Positions 1 through 8,686 of a DNA stretch of 64,000 bases are shown in pieces. A model generated the notes under the pieces. It did no database searches. It had not been told where the DNA came from and was given only the letters and a program-made list of their open reading frames with translations. The position numbers and the translations under genes were made by a program. The DNA is taken from assembly GCF_011758645.1 (NCBI RefSeq), contig NZ_JAAMOZ010000001.1, positions 2,232,001-2,296,000 on the forward strand. Direction: 5' to 3'. Within the stretch, counting starts at the first letter, position 1; the number at the start of each line of letters is the position of its first letter. This stretch comes from Brooklawnia cerclae (GTDB lineage: Bacteria > Actinomycetota > Actinomycetes > Propionibacteriales > Propionibacteriaceae).

Positions 1-992
1 AAGGCGGGGGTGTCTGCGGGAGCCAGCCAGAGACGCTCCAACTCGTCGTCCAGGAACATGACCGACAGGGACGCACCCGCCATGTCGAGCGACGTCACCT
101 GCTCGCCGACGACCGGGTGGACGATCGTCAGTCCACGCCGTTCCAGGAGTTCGGCGACCGAACCGAACAGTACGAACAACTCCTCGTACTTCGTGGCCCC
201 CAGGCCGTTCACGAGCACGGCGACACGTCCCCGGTAGCCGTCCTCGGTACGGTCGGGTTCCTCCGCCAGCACTCGGTCGACGAGCAGGGACGCGATGTCC
301 GCAGCGGTGGCCATGGGATGCAAGGAGATACCGGGCTCGCCATGGATGCCGAGCCCCAGGGCGAACTGCCCAGCCGGCACCGTGAACAGCGGCTCGTCCG
401 CCCCCGGCAGCGTGCACCCGGTGAAGGCGACGCCCAGCGACCGGGTCAGGCCACCGGCTCGGCGGGCCACCCGCTCGACATCGTCGATCCGCAAGCCCGC
501 CTCCGCGGCCGCGCCGGCAACCTTCACGACGAGCAGGTCGCCCGCGATGCCGCGCCGGTCGCCGTGGTGATCAGGAGTGTTGGACGCGACGTCGTCCGAG
601 ATCGTGACGACACGCACATCGAGGCCATCAGCCCCGAGCGACGACGCCGCCTCGCCGAAATGAAGACAGTCACCCGCGTAGTTGCCGAAGAGGAGCAGGG
701 TGCCTCCCCCGTTGTCCGCCGCTCGTACCACGGACTCGACCTGCGAGGCCGAGGGGGATGCGAAGACGTTCCCGCATACCGCGCCATGGGCCATGCCGGG
801 ACCGACCCAGCCGGGAAACGCCGGATAGTGCCCGGAGCCACCGCCGACGACCACCGACACCTGCCCGTCCGGGCTCGTCGTCGCCCGCACGATGCCACCG
901 TGCACGGGCGCGACATGGTCGCCGAACGCCGCGACCATTCCCCTGACGGCATCGGCCGCGAATTCCTTGGGATCGTTCACCAGGTACGTCAT
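1..992 (-). CDS. DhaK-family ketose kinase (C-terminus beyond window edge)
   Basis: About 330 residues are present; the 3' end lies outside the window. This is a dihydroxyacetone-kinase DhaK domain: GGGSGHYPAFPG (50-61) is the substrate-binding loop, and IHGEPG carries H217, the residue that in this family forms a covalent hemiaminal with the ketose. ATP-dependent single-chain enzymes carry a DhaL domain after DhaK; whether one follows cannot be seen. The ATG is preceded by GGAG at 8 nt. It sits 133 nt downstream of the ApnO-like gene in the same direction. In the known apionate route through OiaC the product is L-erythrulose, phosphorylated by a DhaK-family kinase (LerK). I infer that role from context; a plain dihydroxyacetone or other tetrulose kinase remains possible. 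Confidence 0.85.
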   Translation of the reverse strand, partial: MTYLVNDPKEFAADAVRGMVAAFGDHVAPVHGGIVRATTSPDGQVSVVVGGGSGHYPAFPGWVGPGMAHGAVCGNVFASPSASQVESVVRAADNGGGTLLLFGNYAGDCLHFGEAASSLGADGLDVRVVTISDDVASNTPDHHGDRRGIAGDLLVVKVAGAAAEAGLRIDDVERVARRAGGLTRSLGVAFTGCTLPGADEPLFTVPAGQFALGLGIHGEPGISLHPMATAADIASLLVDRVLAEEPDRTEDGYRGRVAVLVNGLGATKYEELFVLFGSVAELLERRGLTIVHPVVGEQVTSLDMAGASLSVMFLDDELERLWLAPADTPA

Positions 993-1125
993 CGTCTCTG
1001 CTCCATCGGATCGGGTTCCGCCTCGATCGAGTGCGCGGTCGCCGCCCCACGGAACGATTCCACGACGATCAGGCCCGCGAGGACCGGATCCACAGGGATC
1101 GTGAGAGGGACGGCGACCGAACGGG

Positions 1126-1980
1126 TCAGCGCTCGATCTTGTCGAGCTTCAGCATCTTCGCCACGACGACGTCGAGGTCCGCGTCGTCGTAGATCCGCTT
1201 CCAGTCCTCCTTGATGATCGCCTCGCGACCGTAGTCCATGGCGAGCAGGCAGGCGTCGGAGAACGGGTTCGAACCACGCAGCGCGTTGGTCAGCGCGATG
1301 TAGATGTGCCCGTAGAACATCGCCTTGACGGTGTCCTCGTCCATGTCGGTCACCTCGACCGTGTAGTCGAGGACGTCCTTGAGGAACTGCCCGATCATGC
1401 ACCCGATGGTCTCGTTGAGCGTCGGCTCCAGCACCGCAAGGTCGTGGACCGAGGCCCAGTAGACCTTGATGACCGGGCCGTAGATGACCTCGATGACCTT
1501 CTCGGCGATCGGCTTCCAGTGGTCCGACGGCGTGAACATGGCCGCCACGGCGTTCTGCGGCGCCGCGACCCCTCCGAAGGTGTCGGCCCACTCCTCGGGA
1601 GTGTGCCGCTCCAGGAAGACCGACGGGTGGGTGGGATGTGCGACCACGTAGGTGAGGCCCTCGCGCATGAACAGCTGGTTCGCGTAGGCCGCGGCTGGGT
1701 CGAGCGTCAGCACCACCGACCCGTCCTTCATCAAGGGCACCACTTCGGTCGTCACCGCGTTCAGTGCGACGTCCGGAACCGCGAAGACTACGATGTCCGC
1801 GTCCTTGACCGCCTCGTCGTTGGAGACGACATGACGCCCGAGTTCCTCGTTGCGGGCAACGCCGGCGGGGCTCTTCTCCGCGTACTTCACGTCCCAGTCG
1901 GTCTTCTGGAGGTTCGCGGAGACGCGCATCCCCATCTTGCCGCCCGCGCCGATCACCGCGAGCTTAAGGTTGTCAGTCAT
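1126..1980 (-). CDS. apnO: D-apionate oxidoisomerase-like NAD-dependent enzyme
   Basis: A 284-residue protein with a Rossmann motif GAGGKMG (11-17) and the all-helical C-terminal domain of the 6-phosphogluconate/hydroxyacid dehydrogenase type. ApnO proteins, known from D-apionate catabolism, belong to this family (often named phosphogluconate dehydrogenase C-terminal domain protein). They oxidise and rearrange D-apionate to 3-oxo-isoapionate with NAD. The start ATG lies inside the end of the upstream decarboxylase-like gene (8-nt overlap), so translation is probably coupled. The neighbouring lactonase-like and OiaC-like genes are the main support for ApnO over a generic dehydrogenase. Assignment is from remembered family resemblance and gene order. 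Confidence 0.72.
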   Translation of the reverse strand: MTDNLKLAVIGAGGKMGMRVSANLQKTDWDVKYAEKSPAGVARNEELGRHVVSNDEAVKDADIVVFAVPDVALNAVTTEVVPLMKDGSVVLTLDPAAAYANQLFMREGLTYVVAHPTHPSVFLERHTPEEWADTFGGVAAPQNAVAAMFTPSDHWKPIAEKVIEVIYGPVIKVYWASVHDLAVLEPTLNETIGCMIGQFLKDVLDYTVEVTDMDEDTVKAMFYGHIYIALTNALRGSNPFSDACLLAMDYGREAIIKEDWKRIYDDADLDVVVAKMLKLDKIER

Positions 1981-2791
1981 TGTCGATCCTCTCCTTGATG
2001 TACTCGATGGCACTCTTCGTCCACCGTTTTTCCGTGTCGACGGTTGTCGTGATGTCTCCCTGCCAACCGAGCCAGTGCTCGACCACCTGGCTGATGCCCC
2101 TCTGCACGGGGCGCACCATGGCCGCTTCGAACGCGTAGTCGAGCAGTCCGGTACCCATCGGGGCACCCGCGTAGGTGAATCCCACCCAGCCGTCCTTGCG
2201 GGAGAACCCGAAATCCTTGACATGGAGGTTGAGGGTGATCGGCGCGCATCGGCGGATCACGTCGATGGGGTCTTCCAGACGGGCGACCGAGTTGGCCGGG
2301 TCAAGCGCGACCCCGATCCTCGGGCTGGCGAGCGCGTGCACCAACCCGACCAGGTCGATCACCGCGAGTTGCTCATAGGTCTCCAGGGCGATGCTCACCC
2401 CGCGCGACTCCAGTTCCGAAGCGAGCGAGCCGAGTGCGGCAAGCGCTCTCCCCGTGGGATGCGACCCGGCGTCCGGGATGACCATCGAGCGCAGCATGTG
2501 TGCGTCGAGCGCCTCACACAGATCGAGATACGCACGAAGGTGCTCGACCTCAACCCCTCGGGTGCCCAACTCGATCTCGACGCCCAGGTCGGCGGCCTGC
2601 CTGCGCAACCCGGCCAGTTCCCGGGCCTCCAGGTGCTCGATGGGCCGGTAGTCGCAGATCTGGAGCACGTTGCACCCGAGTTCGGCGGCCCGATCGAGCA
2701 TCCCGCCAGGCCCGATGGGTTCGGGATTGCGTTCCGAGCACTCCCAGAAGAGCGCGTAAGTGCTGATGCCGATCCGCGGTGCGACGCTCAT
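1973..2791 (-). CDS. oiaC: 3-oxo-isoapionate decarboxylase-like TIM barrel (sugar phosphate isomerase/epimerase fold)
   Basis: A 272-residue xylose-isomerase-like TIM barrel. Likely metal ligands are E137 (ALETYE), D164 (ALDPANS), H190 (LNLHVKDF) and E238 (VVEHW), the usual set for this fold. OiaC, which decarboxylates 3-oxo-isoapionate to L-erythrulose, is a member of this family and travels with apnO and a DhaK-type kinase. The ATG overlaps the stop of the upstream MFS gene as ATGA, and its own end overlaps apnO, so the three genes form one coupled operon. The fold is clear; the exact substrate is inferred from neighbours. Hydroxypyruvate isomerase-like or inosose-type activity would be the alternative. 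Confidence 0.7.
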   Translation of the reverse strand: MSVAPRIGISTYALFWECSERNPEPIGPGGMLDRAAELGCNVLQICDYRPIEHLEARELAGLRRQAADLGVEIELGTRGVEVEHLRAYLDLCEALDAHMLRSMVIPDAGSHPTGRALAALGSLASELESRGVSIALETYEQLAVIDLVGLVHALASPRIGVALDPANSVARLEDPIDVIRRCAPITLNLHVKDFGFSRKDGWVGFTYAGAPMGTGLLDYAFEAAMVRPVQRGISQVVEHWLGWQGDITTTVDTEKRWTKSAIEYIKERIDND

Positions 2792-4155
2792 GCGATGGCC
2801 ACCTCGTCCGCCGAGTCGGTGGTCGTGCCCTTTCGCCCGCCGCGCCGGGCGTCCACGCCCCTGAGACTGACCAGGATCAGGCCCGATATCGCCATGACTC
2901 CCCCGACGACGAACATCGGCACGATGTACCCGCCGGTCAGATCCTTGAGCCAACCCGTGATGTACCCGGCGGAGAACCCTGCGATGTTGCCCACGGTGTT
3001 GATGAGCGCGGTGCCAGCCGCCGCGGCGGCACCGGTCAGGAACTGGGTCGGCAAGGTCCAGAAGTTCGGGAGCACCGCGAAGATCGAGCACGCCGTCAGC
3101 GCGACGAAGACCATTGTCACCAAGGGGTTCCCCTGGACGAACAGGGCTGTGGGAATCGACACGGCCCCGACGAAGGCCGGGAGCACGATGTGCCACACCT
3201 TGAGTCCGTCCTTCTGGACCTTGCGCGACCACAGATAGAGGACGACCGCGGCGACGACGTAGGGCGCACCGGTGATCAGCCCCTCCTGAGTGGCCGACAG
3301 ATCACCCAGCTGCTCCCGGAACCCGTTGACGATGGTGGGAAGGAAGAAGCTCAACGCGTACAACCCGTAGATGAAACCGAAGTAGACGAACGACAGCGCC
3401 CACACGCGCCCGTTCCGGAAGGTCTCGGCGAGCCCGACCTTGTGCACCGCCTCTGTCTGGGCAGCCTCCCGGGCCAACTCGCTGGTCAACCAGCCCTGCT
3501 CCTCGGAGGTCAGCCAGTGGGCCTCACCCGGGTGATCCTTAAGGATGACGAGCGCCAGGATGCCGACGACGATCGCCGGAAGGCCGACGCCGAGGAACAT
3601 GACCCGCCACCCGTCGAGGCCGAAGAGGCCGTGCAACTGGATCAGCAAACCCGCCAGGGGCGCTCCGATGGCAGTGGTCAGCGGCTGCGCGATGTAGAAG
3701 AGCCCGAGGATCTTCGCCCTGTGACGCGCGGGAACCCACATCGACAAGAACAAGATCGCACCAGGGAAGAACCCGGCCTCCATGACGCCCAGGAGGAAAC
3801 GCAACCAGTACAACTGCACCGCGCTTTGAACCCACGTGAAGAGCACGGCCACGATTCCCCAGGTGACCATGATGCGGGCCAACCACTTGCGGGCCCCGAA
3901 CTTGTGCAGGGCGAGGTTGGAGGGGATCTCCAAGATGATGTAACCGATGAAGAACACCCCGGATGCGAACCCGAACTGCGCAGCGGACAGCCCCAGATCG
4001 TCTCTCAGCCCATGGGGTGCCGCGAACGAGATCGCCGTTCGGTCGAGGAAGTTGATGAAGAACATCAGTGCCACGAAGGGCACAAGGCGGCGCGAGACCT
4101 TTCCGATCGCCGATCTCTCAACATCCGATCTCGGCTCCTTGACGCCAGAATCCAC
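2788..4155 (-). CDS. MFS transporter, anion:cation symporter type (probable sugar-acid uptake)
   Basis: A 455-residue protein with about twelve hydrophobic segments. The N-terminal stretch FFINFLDRTAISFAAP (about 33-48) and later FLLGVMEAGFFPGAI are typical of the anion:cation symporter family of the major facilitator superfamily, which imports hexonates, tartrate and other sugar acids with protons. The GTG start is chosen because GAGGAG lies 5 nt upstream. First gene of the operon that continues with the decarboxylase-, oxidoisomerase- and kinase-like genes. Its promoter overlaps a palindrome shared with the second transporter. An acid substrate such as apionate fits both family and context; the substrate is inferred. 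Confidence 0.85.
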   Translation of the reverse strand: MDSGVKEPRSDVERSAIGKVSRRLVPFVALMFFINFLDRTAISFAAPHGLRDDLGLSAAQFGFASGVFFIGYIILEIPSNLALHKFGARKWLARIMVTWGIVAVLFTWVQSAVQLYWLRFLLGVMEAGFFPGAILFLSMWVPARHRAKILGLFYIAQPLTTAIGAPLAGLLIQLHGLFGLDGWRVMFLGVGLPAIVVGILALVILKDHPGEAHWLTSEEQGWLTSELAREAAQTEAVHKVGLAETFRNGRVWALSFVYFGFIYGLYALSFFLPTIVNGFREQLGDLSATQEGLITGAPYVVAAVVLYLWSRKVQKDGLKVWHIVLPAFVGAVSIPTALFVQGNPLVTMVFVALTACSIFAVLPNFWTLPTQFLTGAAAAAGTALINTVGNIAGFSAGYITGWLKDLTGGYIVPMFVVGGVMAISGLILVSLRGVDARRGGRKGTTTDSADEVAIA

Positions 4156-4239
4156 GTTGACTCCTCAAAACTGCAGGTGTGATGCCCCGTCTCATCGACG
4201 AGCGGGACGGCTGACGGACCTCAATGCCCGACGCGAACC

Positions 4240-4278
4240 AGTATGGTCACGTTTCCCAGATTGGTCAACCGGTTGACC
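4240..4278 (-). promoter_or_regulatory. Promoter and operator of the oiaC-apnO operon
   Basis: The perfect 16-bp palindrome GGTCAACCGGTTGACC occupies 4263-4278. Read on the minus strand its second half supplies a -35 box TTGACC (4268-4263), followed by a 17-bp spacer and a -10 box CATACT (4245-4240). The GTG of the MFS gene is 84 nt further on. The same palindrome with the same spacing recurs at 7654-7692. An operator covering the -35 box suggests repression, most simply by the FadR-type regulator encoded next door; each half reads GGTnnACC, close to the half-site style of that family. Confidence 0.75.
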
Positions 4279-4362
4279 GATAGTTGCGAGAGCGATCTCT
4301 CGAAATCGCGTGTCTGGCTTACTCCGGGGTTTACCTACCCATGACGCGATTCCCGTACAGCG

Positions 4363-6213
4363 CTACCCCATAGCTCCCTCGCCTTTCACGATGCGTACGC
4401 GACAAGCAGGAACGACAATCCCAGGGAACCGGAACCCCCCGACGACGATCTCAGGTACGTCGATCTCATCGCACCCCGGGTTTGTCAACAGGATCTCGCC
4501 CGTCCCATCGCGAGCGGCCACAACGCCGTAGGCTCCGGTCGGCAGAAACGCTCCTAACTCGTGGATCGTCCCTCTTCGATGCCCCAGGAACCATTCGATT
4601 GCCTCACCACAGGCAGACAAATGGCCATCGGGCTCGCGGATTCCCCTCGGCCCTGAGCTCTCGTACAGGCAGACCTCCGCTACTTCCGACCCAATGAGCT
4701 GAGCGAGGCACGCTGCAGTCCAGGCACCCGCGAACGGAGTTCCCTGGCGAGCATCCGTGCTCTCCGACACATACTCCGGCCCGAAGCCAGCGAGATCAGA
4801 TGGGCCGGGTCCACCCTCGCGAGTCGCGACCGCGTTCAACCTCGGACGCAGGGTGATCGGGCCGATCAACAGGGGACGCCCTTCCACCAGTTCGCGAGCA
4901 CTTGCGATCACTCCCGGTATCGCGTCGACGACCTCCCGAATATGCCTCTGCTCCTGTACGTGCATCTGGGGGCTCAGAGAGAAGCAATACCCGTCGGCAT
5001 CAGAGGGAAATCTATGCACGTTCCTGTTGAACTCCGCGAAGTGCCCGCATGTGCCCGCCACGAGTTCCGCTCCAAAACTTCGGTTGAGCCGCACCAGGGA
5101 TCGCCACACGTCGCTCTCAGTCACCAAAGTCGAGGCGTCGAAAGCCGCCAACCGGGCGATCCGCAAGTCCGTCTGCCCGAAGAAGTCGAGAACGCTTTCG
5201 AGCCCGGCCTCGGAGCCAGCCCGCACCCGCAGGTCCAGCGGGATTCCAGCACCTCTCGTCTCCCGGCGCGCTTGCTCCGCGATGCGGCCAAGCGGGTCCC
5301 GGTCGGTGACCTCCAACACGAGGGCATCCGGAACCTCACAGCCGAGGTCGGCCGAAGGCGGGGAGTCCAGGAATCGTGTACTCGCTCCTAGATCGAAAGT
5401 CGGCAGTCCTCCCCTACCCCCATCCACGGACCTCCAAGAGCGCGGTGAGGCGGCCGATATCCGACGCCCTTCGCTCTGTGGGGCATGCCTCGCACGCGCC
5501 ACGACAGATTGGGAGATCACCGCATCTTTCCGGAGCATGTACGGGAAGGGCAGACCCAAGGGGCGGTTGTAGACCTTGAAGGAGAAATCGCACCAATTGC
5601 GCTGATCTTCCATTTCGAAGGTGTCGCCCGCGAAGTCCACCTCAACGTCCACTCCGTCACGTGTCCATCGCAACCCTTTGATACCTAGACACGGTTGATA
5701 GGGCGAGACCTGGACAGGAAGACGAAGCGGGTGCGAATAGCCGTCGACGGTATCCACCGTCAGATCGGATCCCGCCAAGGTTCCCGGCAACAGAGCCACG
5801 AGGCCAGCGCGGTTCACCGCCGAATCCCGCAATGCGCGCAGGCGGAGACCAACGGACGCCCCCTGGTTTTCGATCGCAAAGCGGATCTCGGCCGTCAGAT
5901 CAGCATCGTCACTCGTGAGACGCTCGACGACGGTTACCGACAGACCGTCGTCGGTCCACACCTGATCTTCAGTCTCGACGACACCGCGCAATGTGTACCA
6001 ATCCGGGTCGCGCACGGCCAGACGCACCCCGTCCAGCACCCGGCTGCCATCGAACTCGATGCCGAACAACTCGCGATCGGCCAGCTTGGCAGACCATGGC
6101 CCCCACGCCAAGGGACCGTCGTCCGTCCTTGCACCCGTCGAGGCTCCAGATGCTCCGCCGGAATCAATCGCGCCTTCTTGCCCGATCTGACGTGTCACCC
6201 CAACCGAATTCAT
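4363..6213 (-). CDS. apnL: D-apionate lactonase-like protein
   Basis: A 616-residue protein without signal peptide. The N-terminal third is beta-rich; GDTFEMEDQRNW (196-207), followed by a W/C/D-rich stretch to about 225, is the block I associate with D-apionate lactonases (ApnL). The C-terminal half looks like a TIM-barrel/glycoside-hydrolase-like fold. ApnL hydrolyses D-apionolactone to D-apionate, upstream of ApnO. The ATG lies just after the stop of the upstream MFS gene, with GAGGAG 13 nt before it, so the two are co-transcribed. Without the neighbours I would call it a hypothetical glycosidase-like protein; the pathway context raises confidence. No sugar dehydrogenase to make the lactone is in the window. 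Confidence 0.68.
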   Translation of the reverse strand: MNSVGVTRQIGQEGAIDSGGASGASTGARTDDGPLAWGPWSAKLADRELFGIEFDGSRVLDGVRLAVRDPDWYTLRGVVETEDQVWTDDGLSVTVVERLTSDDADLTAEIRFAIENQGASVGLRLRALRDSAVNRAGLVALLPGTLAGSDLTVDTVDGYSHPLRLPVQVSPYQPCLGIKGLRWTRDGVDVEVDFAGDTFEMEDQRNWCDFSFKVYNRPLGLPFPYMLRKDAVISQSVVARARHAPQSEGRRISAASPRSWRSVDGGRGGLPTFDLGASTRFLDSPPSADLGCEVPDALVLEVTDRDPLGRIAEQARRETRGAGIPLDLRVRAGSEAGLESVLDFFGQTDLRIARLAAFDASTLVTESDVWRSLVRLNRSFGAELVAGTCGHFAEFNRNVHRFPSDADGYCFSLSPQMHVQEQRHIREVVDAIPGVIASARELVEGRPLLIGPITLRPRLNAVATREGGPGPSDLAGFGPEYVSESTDARQGTPFAGAWTAACLAQLIGSEVAEVCLYESSGPRGIREPDGHLSACGEAIEWFLGHRRGTIHELGAFLPTGAYGVVAARDGTGEILLTNPGCDEIDVPEIVVGGFRFPGIVVPACRVRIVKGEGAMG

Positions 6214-6214
6214 G

Positions 6215-7579
6215 TCAGGCAGCTATCTCCTCGAGTTCCATCCCGGGCTCCACTCTGGGGAGGAAGAACGTCGACGCAGCCTGAGCCGCCCCCAACCCGA
6301 CAGCGATCACGAGCCACGTCGTCTCAAGGCTGACTACCGCGGTCAGACATGCCCAGATCAGGCTACCGAGCATGAACCCACCGACCAGCATGGCGCTCAT
6401 CCAACCAACCCCGAGTGCTCGCACGCGCGTTGGGTAAACCTCCGCCTGGTAGGTGTAGCCGACCCCCGACCATGTACCGTTCGTCGCCTGGTACAGCAAG
6501 AAAATAGCCACCAGCAGCACACTGTCGCTTCCGCTGAGAAGGATCAACAACGCCAACGGAGGAATACACACAGCTGAGCCGATCAGCACGTTCCGACGGC
6601 CGTACTTCTCACCGAGCAACCCACCCACGATGTAGAAGAGGACGCCCGCCGCTCCGCCCACGAGCAGCAGCGACGCCACCCGCGCCGACGACCAGCCCTT
6701 GACCTCGGTCATCCAGTAGGCCAGATAGATGTTCGTGGCGACGTAGGACATCCCATAGAGCAGCCACGTGACAGACATCGTCACTGCCGTGCGCTTCACA
6801 CCGCCCTCCTTGTCGAAGAGCTGGTAGAACTTGCCTTTGGCCAGTTCCTCGACATTGACGTTCCGCTCGCCCTGAAGCCGGGTCACCGTTTCCTCGTCGC
6901 CGCTCGCTAGGGCCTCTCGTAGCGCCTTCATGTGCAGGAACCTCGGGGACTCCCGAACCTTGCCGCGGGCGACAGCCACCAGGATCAACGGCAATACACC
7001 GAACAGGAAGACCGATCTCCACCCAAGGCCGGAGACGAGAAGGTACATGCCCGAGGCCATGAAGACACCGACCGTGTAGCCCGACTGGACGATGGAGTAA
7101 AGCATGCCGCGCCGTTTGGCCGGCACTTCTTCGTTCACGAGGGTCACTGAGACGGCCAACTCAGCGTTCGCAAAGCCGGATGCGATCGATCGGACCAGGA
7201 CCAGCGTCCAGAATCCCTGCACGAAGAAGGTAAGACCGGTGAAGATGCCTGCGATGATGAGGCAGAACATCCAGGCATACTTGCGTCCGCGCCTGTCCAT
7301 GACGTGCCCCATGTAGAGCGCGATCAAGAACTCGGCGGCATACACGAACATCCCCATCACCCCGAGCATCGAGGAAGAGATGCTCAGATCCGCCGTGATG
7401 TCGGCGATCGTGAGGTTGAACAGGTTCGTGTCGTACGCCGCGAGAGCCCAGCCGAAGAGCGCGACGATGATGAGATAGATGATGTAGTGCCGTTCTTGTT
7501 TTTCCTCGGAGTTGCCCGAGTCCTGCCCCTCGTCGGCAGCCAGAGCCGCTGCCCGGGAGATTCCTGCCTGCGAATCCAC
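6215..7579 (-). CDS. MFS transporter, sugar-porter-like
   Basis: A 454-residue twelve-helix protein with a cytoplasmic N-terminus rich in charged residues. GHVMDRRGRKYAWM after helix 2 is the conserved MFS loop motif, and a polar cytoplasmic loop of about 60 residues separates the two halves. The GTG start at 7579 is preferred to an upstream ATG because AAGGGG lies 5 nt before it and the start context (tcaacGTGGATTC) is the same as for the other MFS gene. Followed directly by the lactonase-like gene. It belongs to a different MFS branch from the transporter at 2788-4155, so the cluster may import two substrates, such as the free sugar or lactone and the acid. Confidence 0.85.
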   Translation of the reverse strand: MDSQAGISRAAALAADEGQDSGNSEEKQERHYIIYLIIVALFGWALAAYDTNLFNLTIADITADLSISSSMLGVMGMFVYAAEFLIALYMGHVMDRRGRKYAWMFCLIIAGIFTGLTFFVQGFWTLVLVRSIASGFANAELAVSVTLVNEEVPAKRRGMLYSIVQSGYTVGVFMASGMYLLVSGLGWRSVFLFGVLPLILVAVARGKVRESPRFLHMKALREALASGDEETVTRLQGERNVNVEELAKGKFYQLFDKEGGVKRTAVTMSVTWLLYGMSYVATNIYLAYWMTEVKGWSSARVASLLLVGGAAGVLFYIVGGLLGEKYGRRNVLIGSAVCIPPLALLILLSGSDSVLLVAIFLLYQATNGTWSGVGYTYQAEVYPTRVRALGVGWMSAMLVGGFMLGSLIWACLTAVVSLETTWLVIAVGLGAAQAASTFFLPRVEPGMELEEIAA

Positions 7580-7653
7580 GTTGACCCCTTTCGAGCAATC
7601 AGGACACCGCTGCGACCTCGCAGCCCCCATGTCCAAGCACCGTTGCGTGTGTC

Positions 7654-7692
7654 AGCGTAGAACGATCGTTCAGAGTGGTCAACCGGTTGACC
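7654..7692 (-). promoter_or_regulatory. Promoter and operator of the MFS-apnL operon
   Basis: The palindrome GGTCAACCGGTTGACC (7677-7692) is identical to the one at 4263-4278. On the minus strand it gives -35 TTGACC, a 17-bp spacer, and a -10 box TACGCT (7659-7654), 74 nt before the GTG of the transporter. It lies between that gene and the end of the FadR-type regulator, as expected for a local operator. Confidence 0.75.
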
Positions 7693-7765
7693 TGTATTTG
7701 TGGCGACAGGCTCTCCCCAGTGACTGTGTTCAGTTGAGTTGCTGTCGGTTGTGGCTATGGGACTA

Positions 7766-8569
7766 TCAGGCAGACGCACCGCGCCGAGACGGTTCCGCTT
7801 CTTCCCGGGTTTCCGCGAGACTCGCCTCCGTGAACTGGGCGAGCCGCTCAGCTGCCGTCCGCATGTGCTCGGCCATTGCCTTCGCGGCCCCATCCGGATC
7901 GGCTGCCCGAATCGCACGCAGCACTGCCGCGTGCTCCTCCTGCGCGGTCTGCATCTCGGTGACCGTCCGCACCTGCCGTTCGATCCACACACGGAGCAGC
8001 GCCCTGACCGTGGAGCCGAGGTACGACAGGATCGTGTTGTCGGCAAGTCGGCTGAGTTCGATGTGGAAGCGCTGGTCGGCAGACACGTAGGCGTCGACGT
8101 CCCCACTCACGACAGCTGCTGCCTGATCGTCGACCGTCTCACTCAGGGCGGTCAGGTCGGGGGCCGGGTCAAGGCCAGCGACGATGGTCGCGCACTTCAC
8201 CTCGAGCGCGTCGCGCACGTCGAACAGTTCACCCAGTGAGTCCCGCTCGAGCAGCAACCCCCAGGCGAGCGTCCGGGGCAGCACCTCGGAGGTCGGCGAA
8301 CGAACGTACGTACCTGATCCGGGGAGCACCTCGACGACACCGAGGATCTCGAGGGTCGCGAGCGCCTCTCGCACAGCGGAACGTCCCACATTGAGTGTCT
8401 CCGCGAGCTGGCGCTCCGATGGCAGCCGTTCCCCCACCCCGAGCTGACCCGAGGAGATCGCTGCGAGCACCATCTGTGCGGTCCGGGCCGATGGCGAGTT
8501 GCCGACGACAACGGAGCTGACATCCGGCAGCGCACCCTCGGCCTCGTCCCTCCAGGGCGACTCGCCCAT
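7766..8569 (-). CDS. GntR-family (FadR subfamily) transcriptional regulator
   Basis: About 267 residues. The N-terminal winged helix contains the classical block LPSERQLAETLNVGRS followed by REAL.TLE.LG and the wing GSGTYV; the rest is a helical FCD-type effector domain with several His/Asp residues (RFHIELSRLADN, later EEH and EH) of the kind that hold a metal and an organic acid. The ATG at 8569 has GAGG 9 nt upstream; a GTG at 8584 is an alternative start with no ribosome binding site. It is transcribed toward the catabolic genes and is the best candidate to bind the two identical palindromes. Effector unknown; an apionate-pathway acid is a reasonable guess. Confidence 0.88.
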   Translation of the reverse strand: MGESPWRDEAEGALPDVSSVVVGNSPSARTAQMVLAAISSGQLGVGERLPSERQLAETLNVGRSAVREALATLEILGVVEVLPGSGTYVRSPTSEVLPRTLAWGLLLERDSLGELFDVRDALEVKCATIVAGLDPAPDLTALSETVDDQAAAVVSGDVDAYVSADQRFHIELSRLADNTILSYLGSTVRALLRVWIERQVRTVTEMQTAQEEHAAVLRAIRAADPDGAAKAMAEHMRTAAERLAQFTEASLAETREEAEPSRRGASA

Positions 8570-8686
8570 GCCACCAATCCTCACGGGTCAATGGTACGAG
8601 CGCTTCGTCCGTAGTCGTTCGACCTGCCCCGCCGCGTCGCCACACCGAGGCACGCACGGATTGCCGCAGGTGCGTAAGGTTGGGAC

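Noticed and set aside
993-1125. Small gene between the kinase and apnO
   Set aside because: Only short frames that overlap apnO antisense or lack a ribosome binding site; read as an operon spacer.
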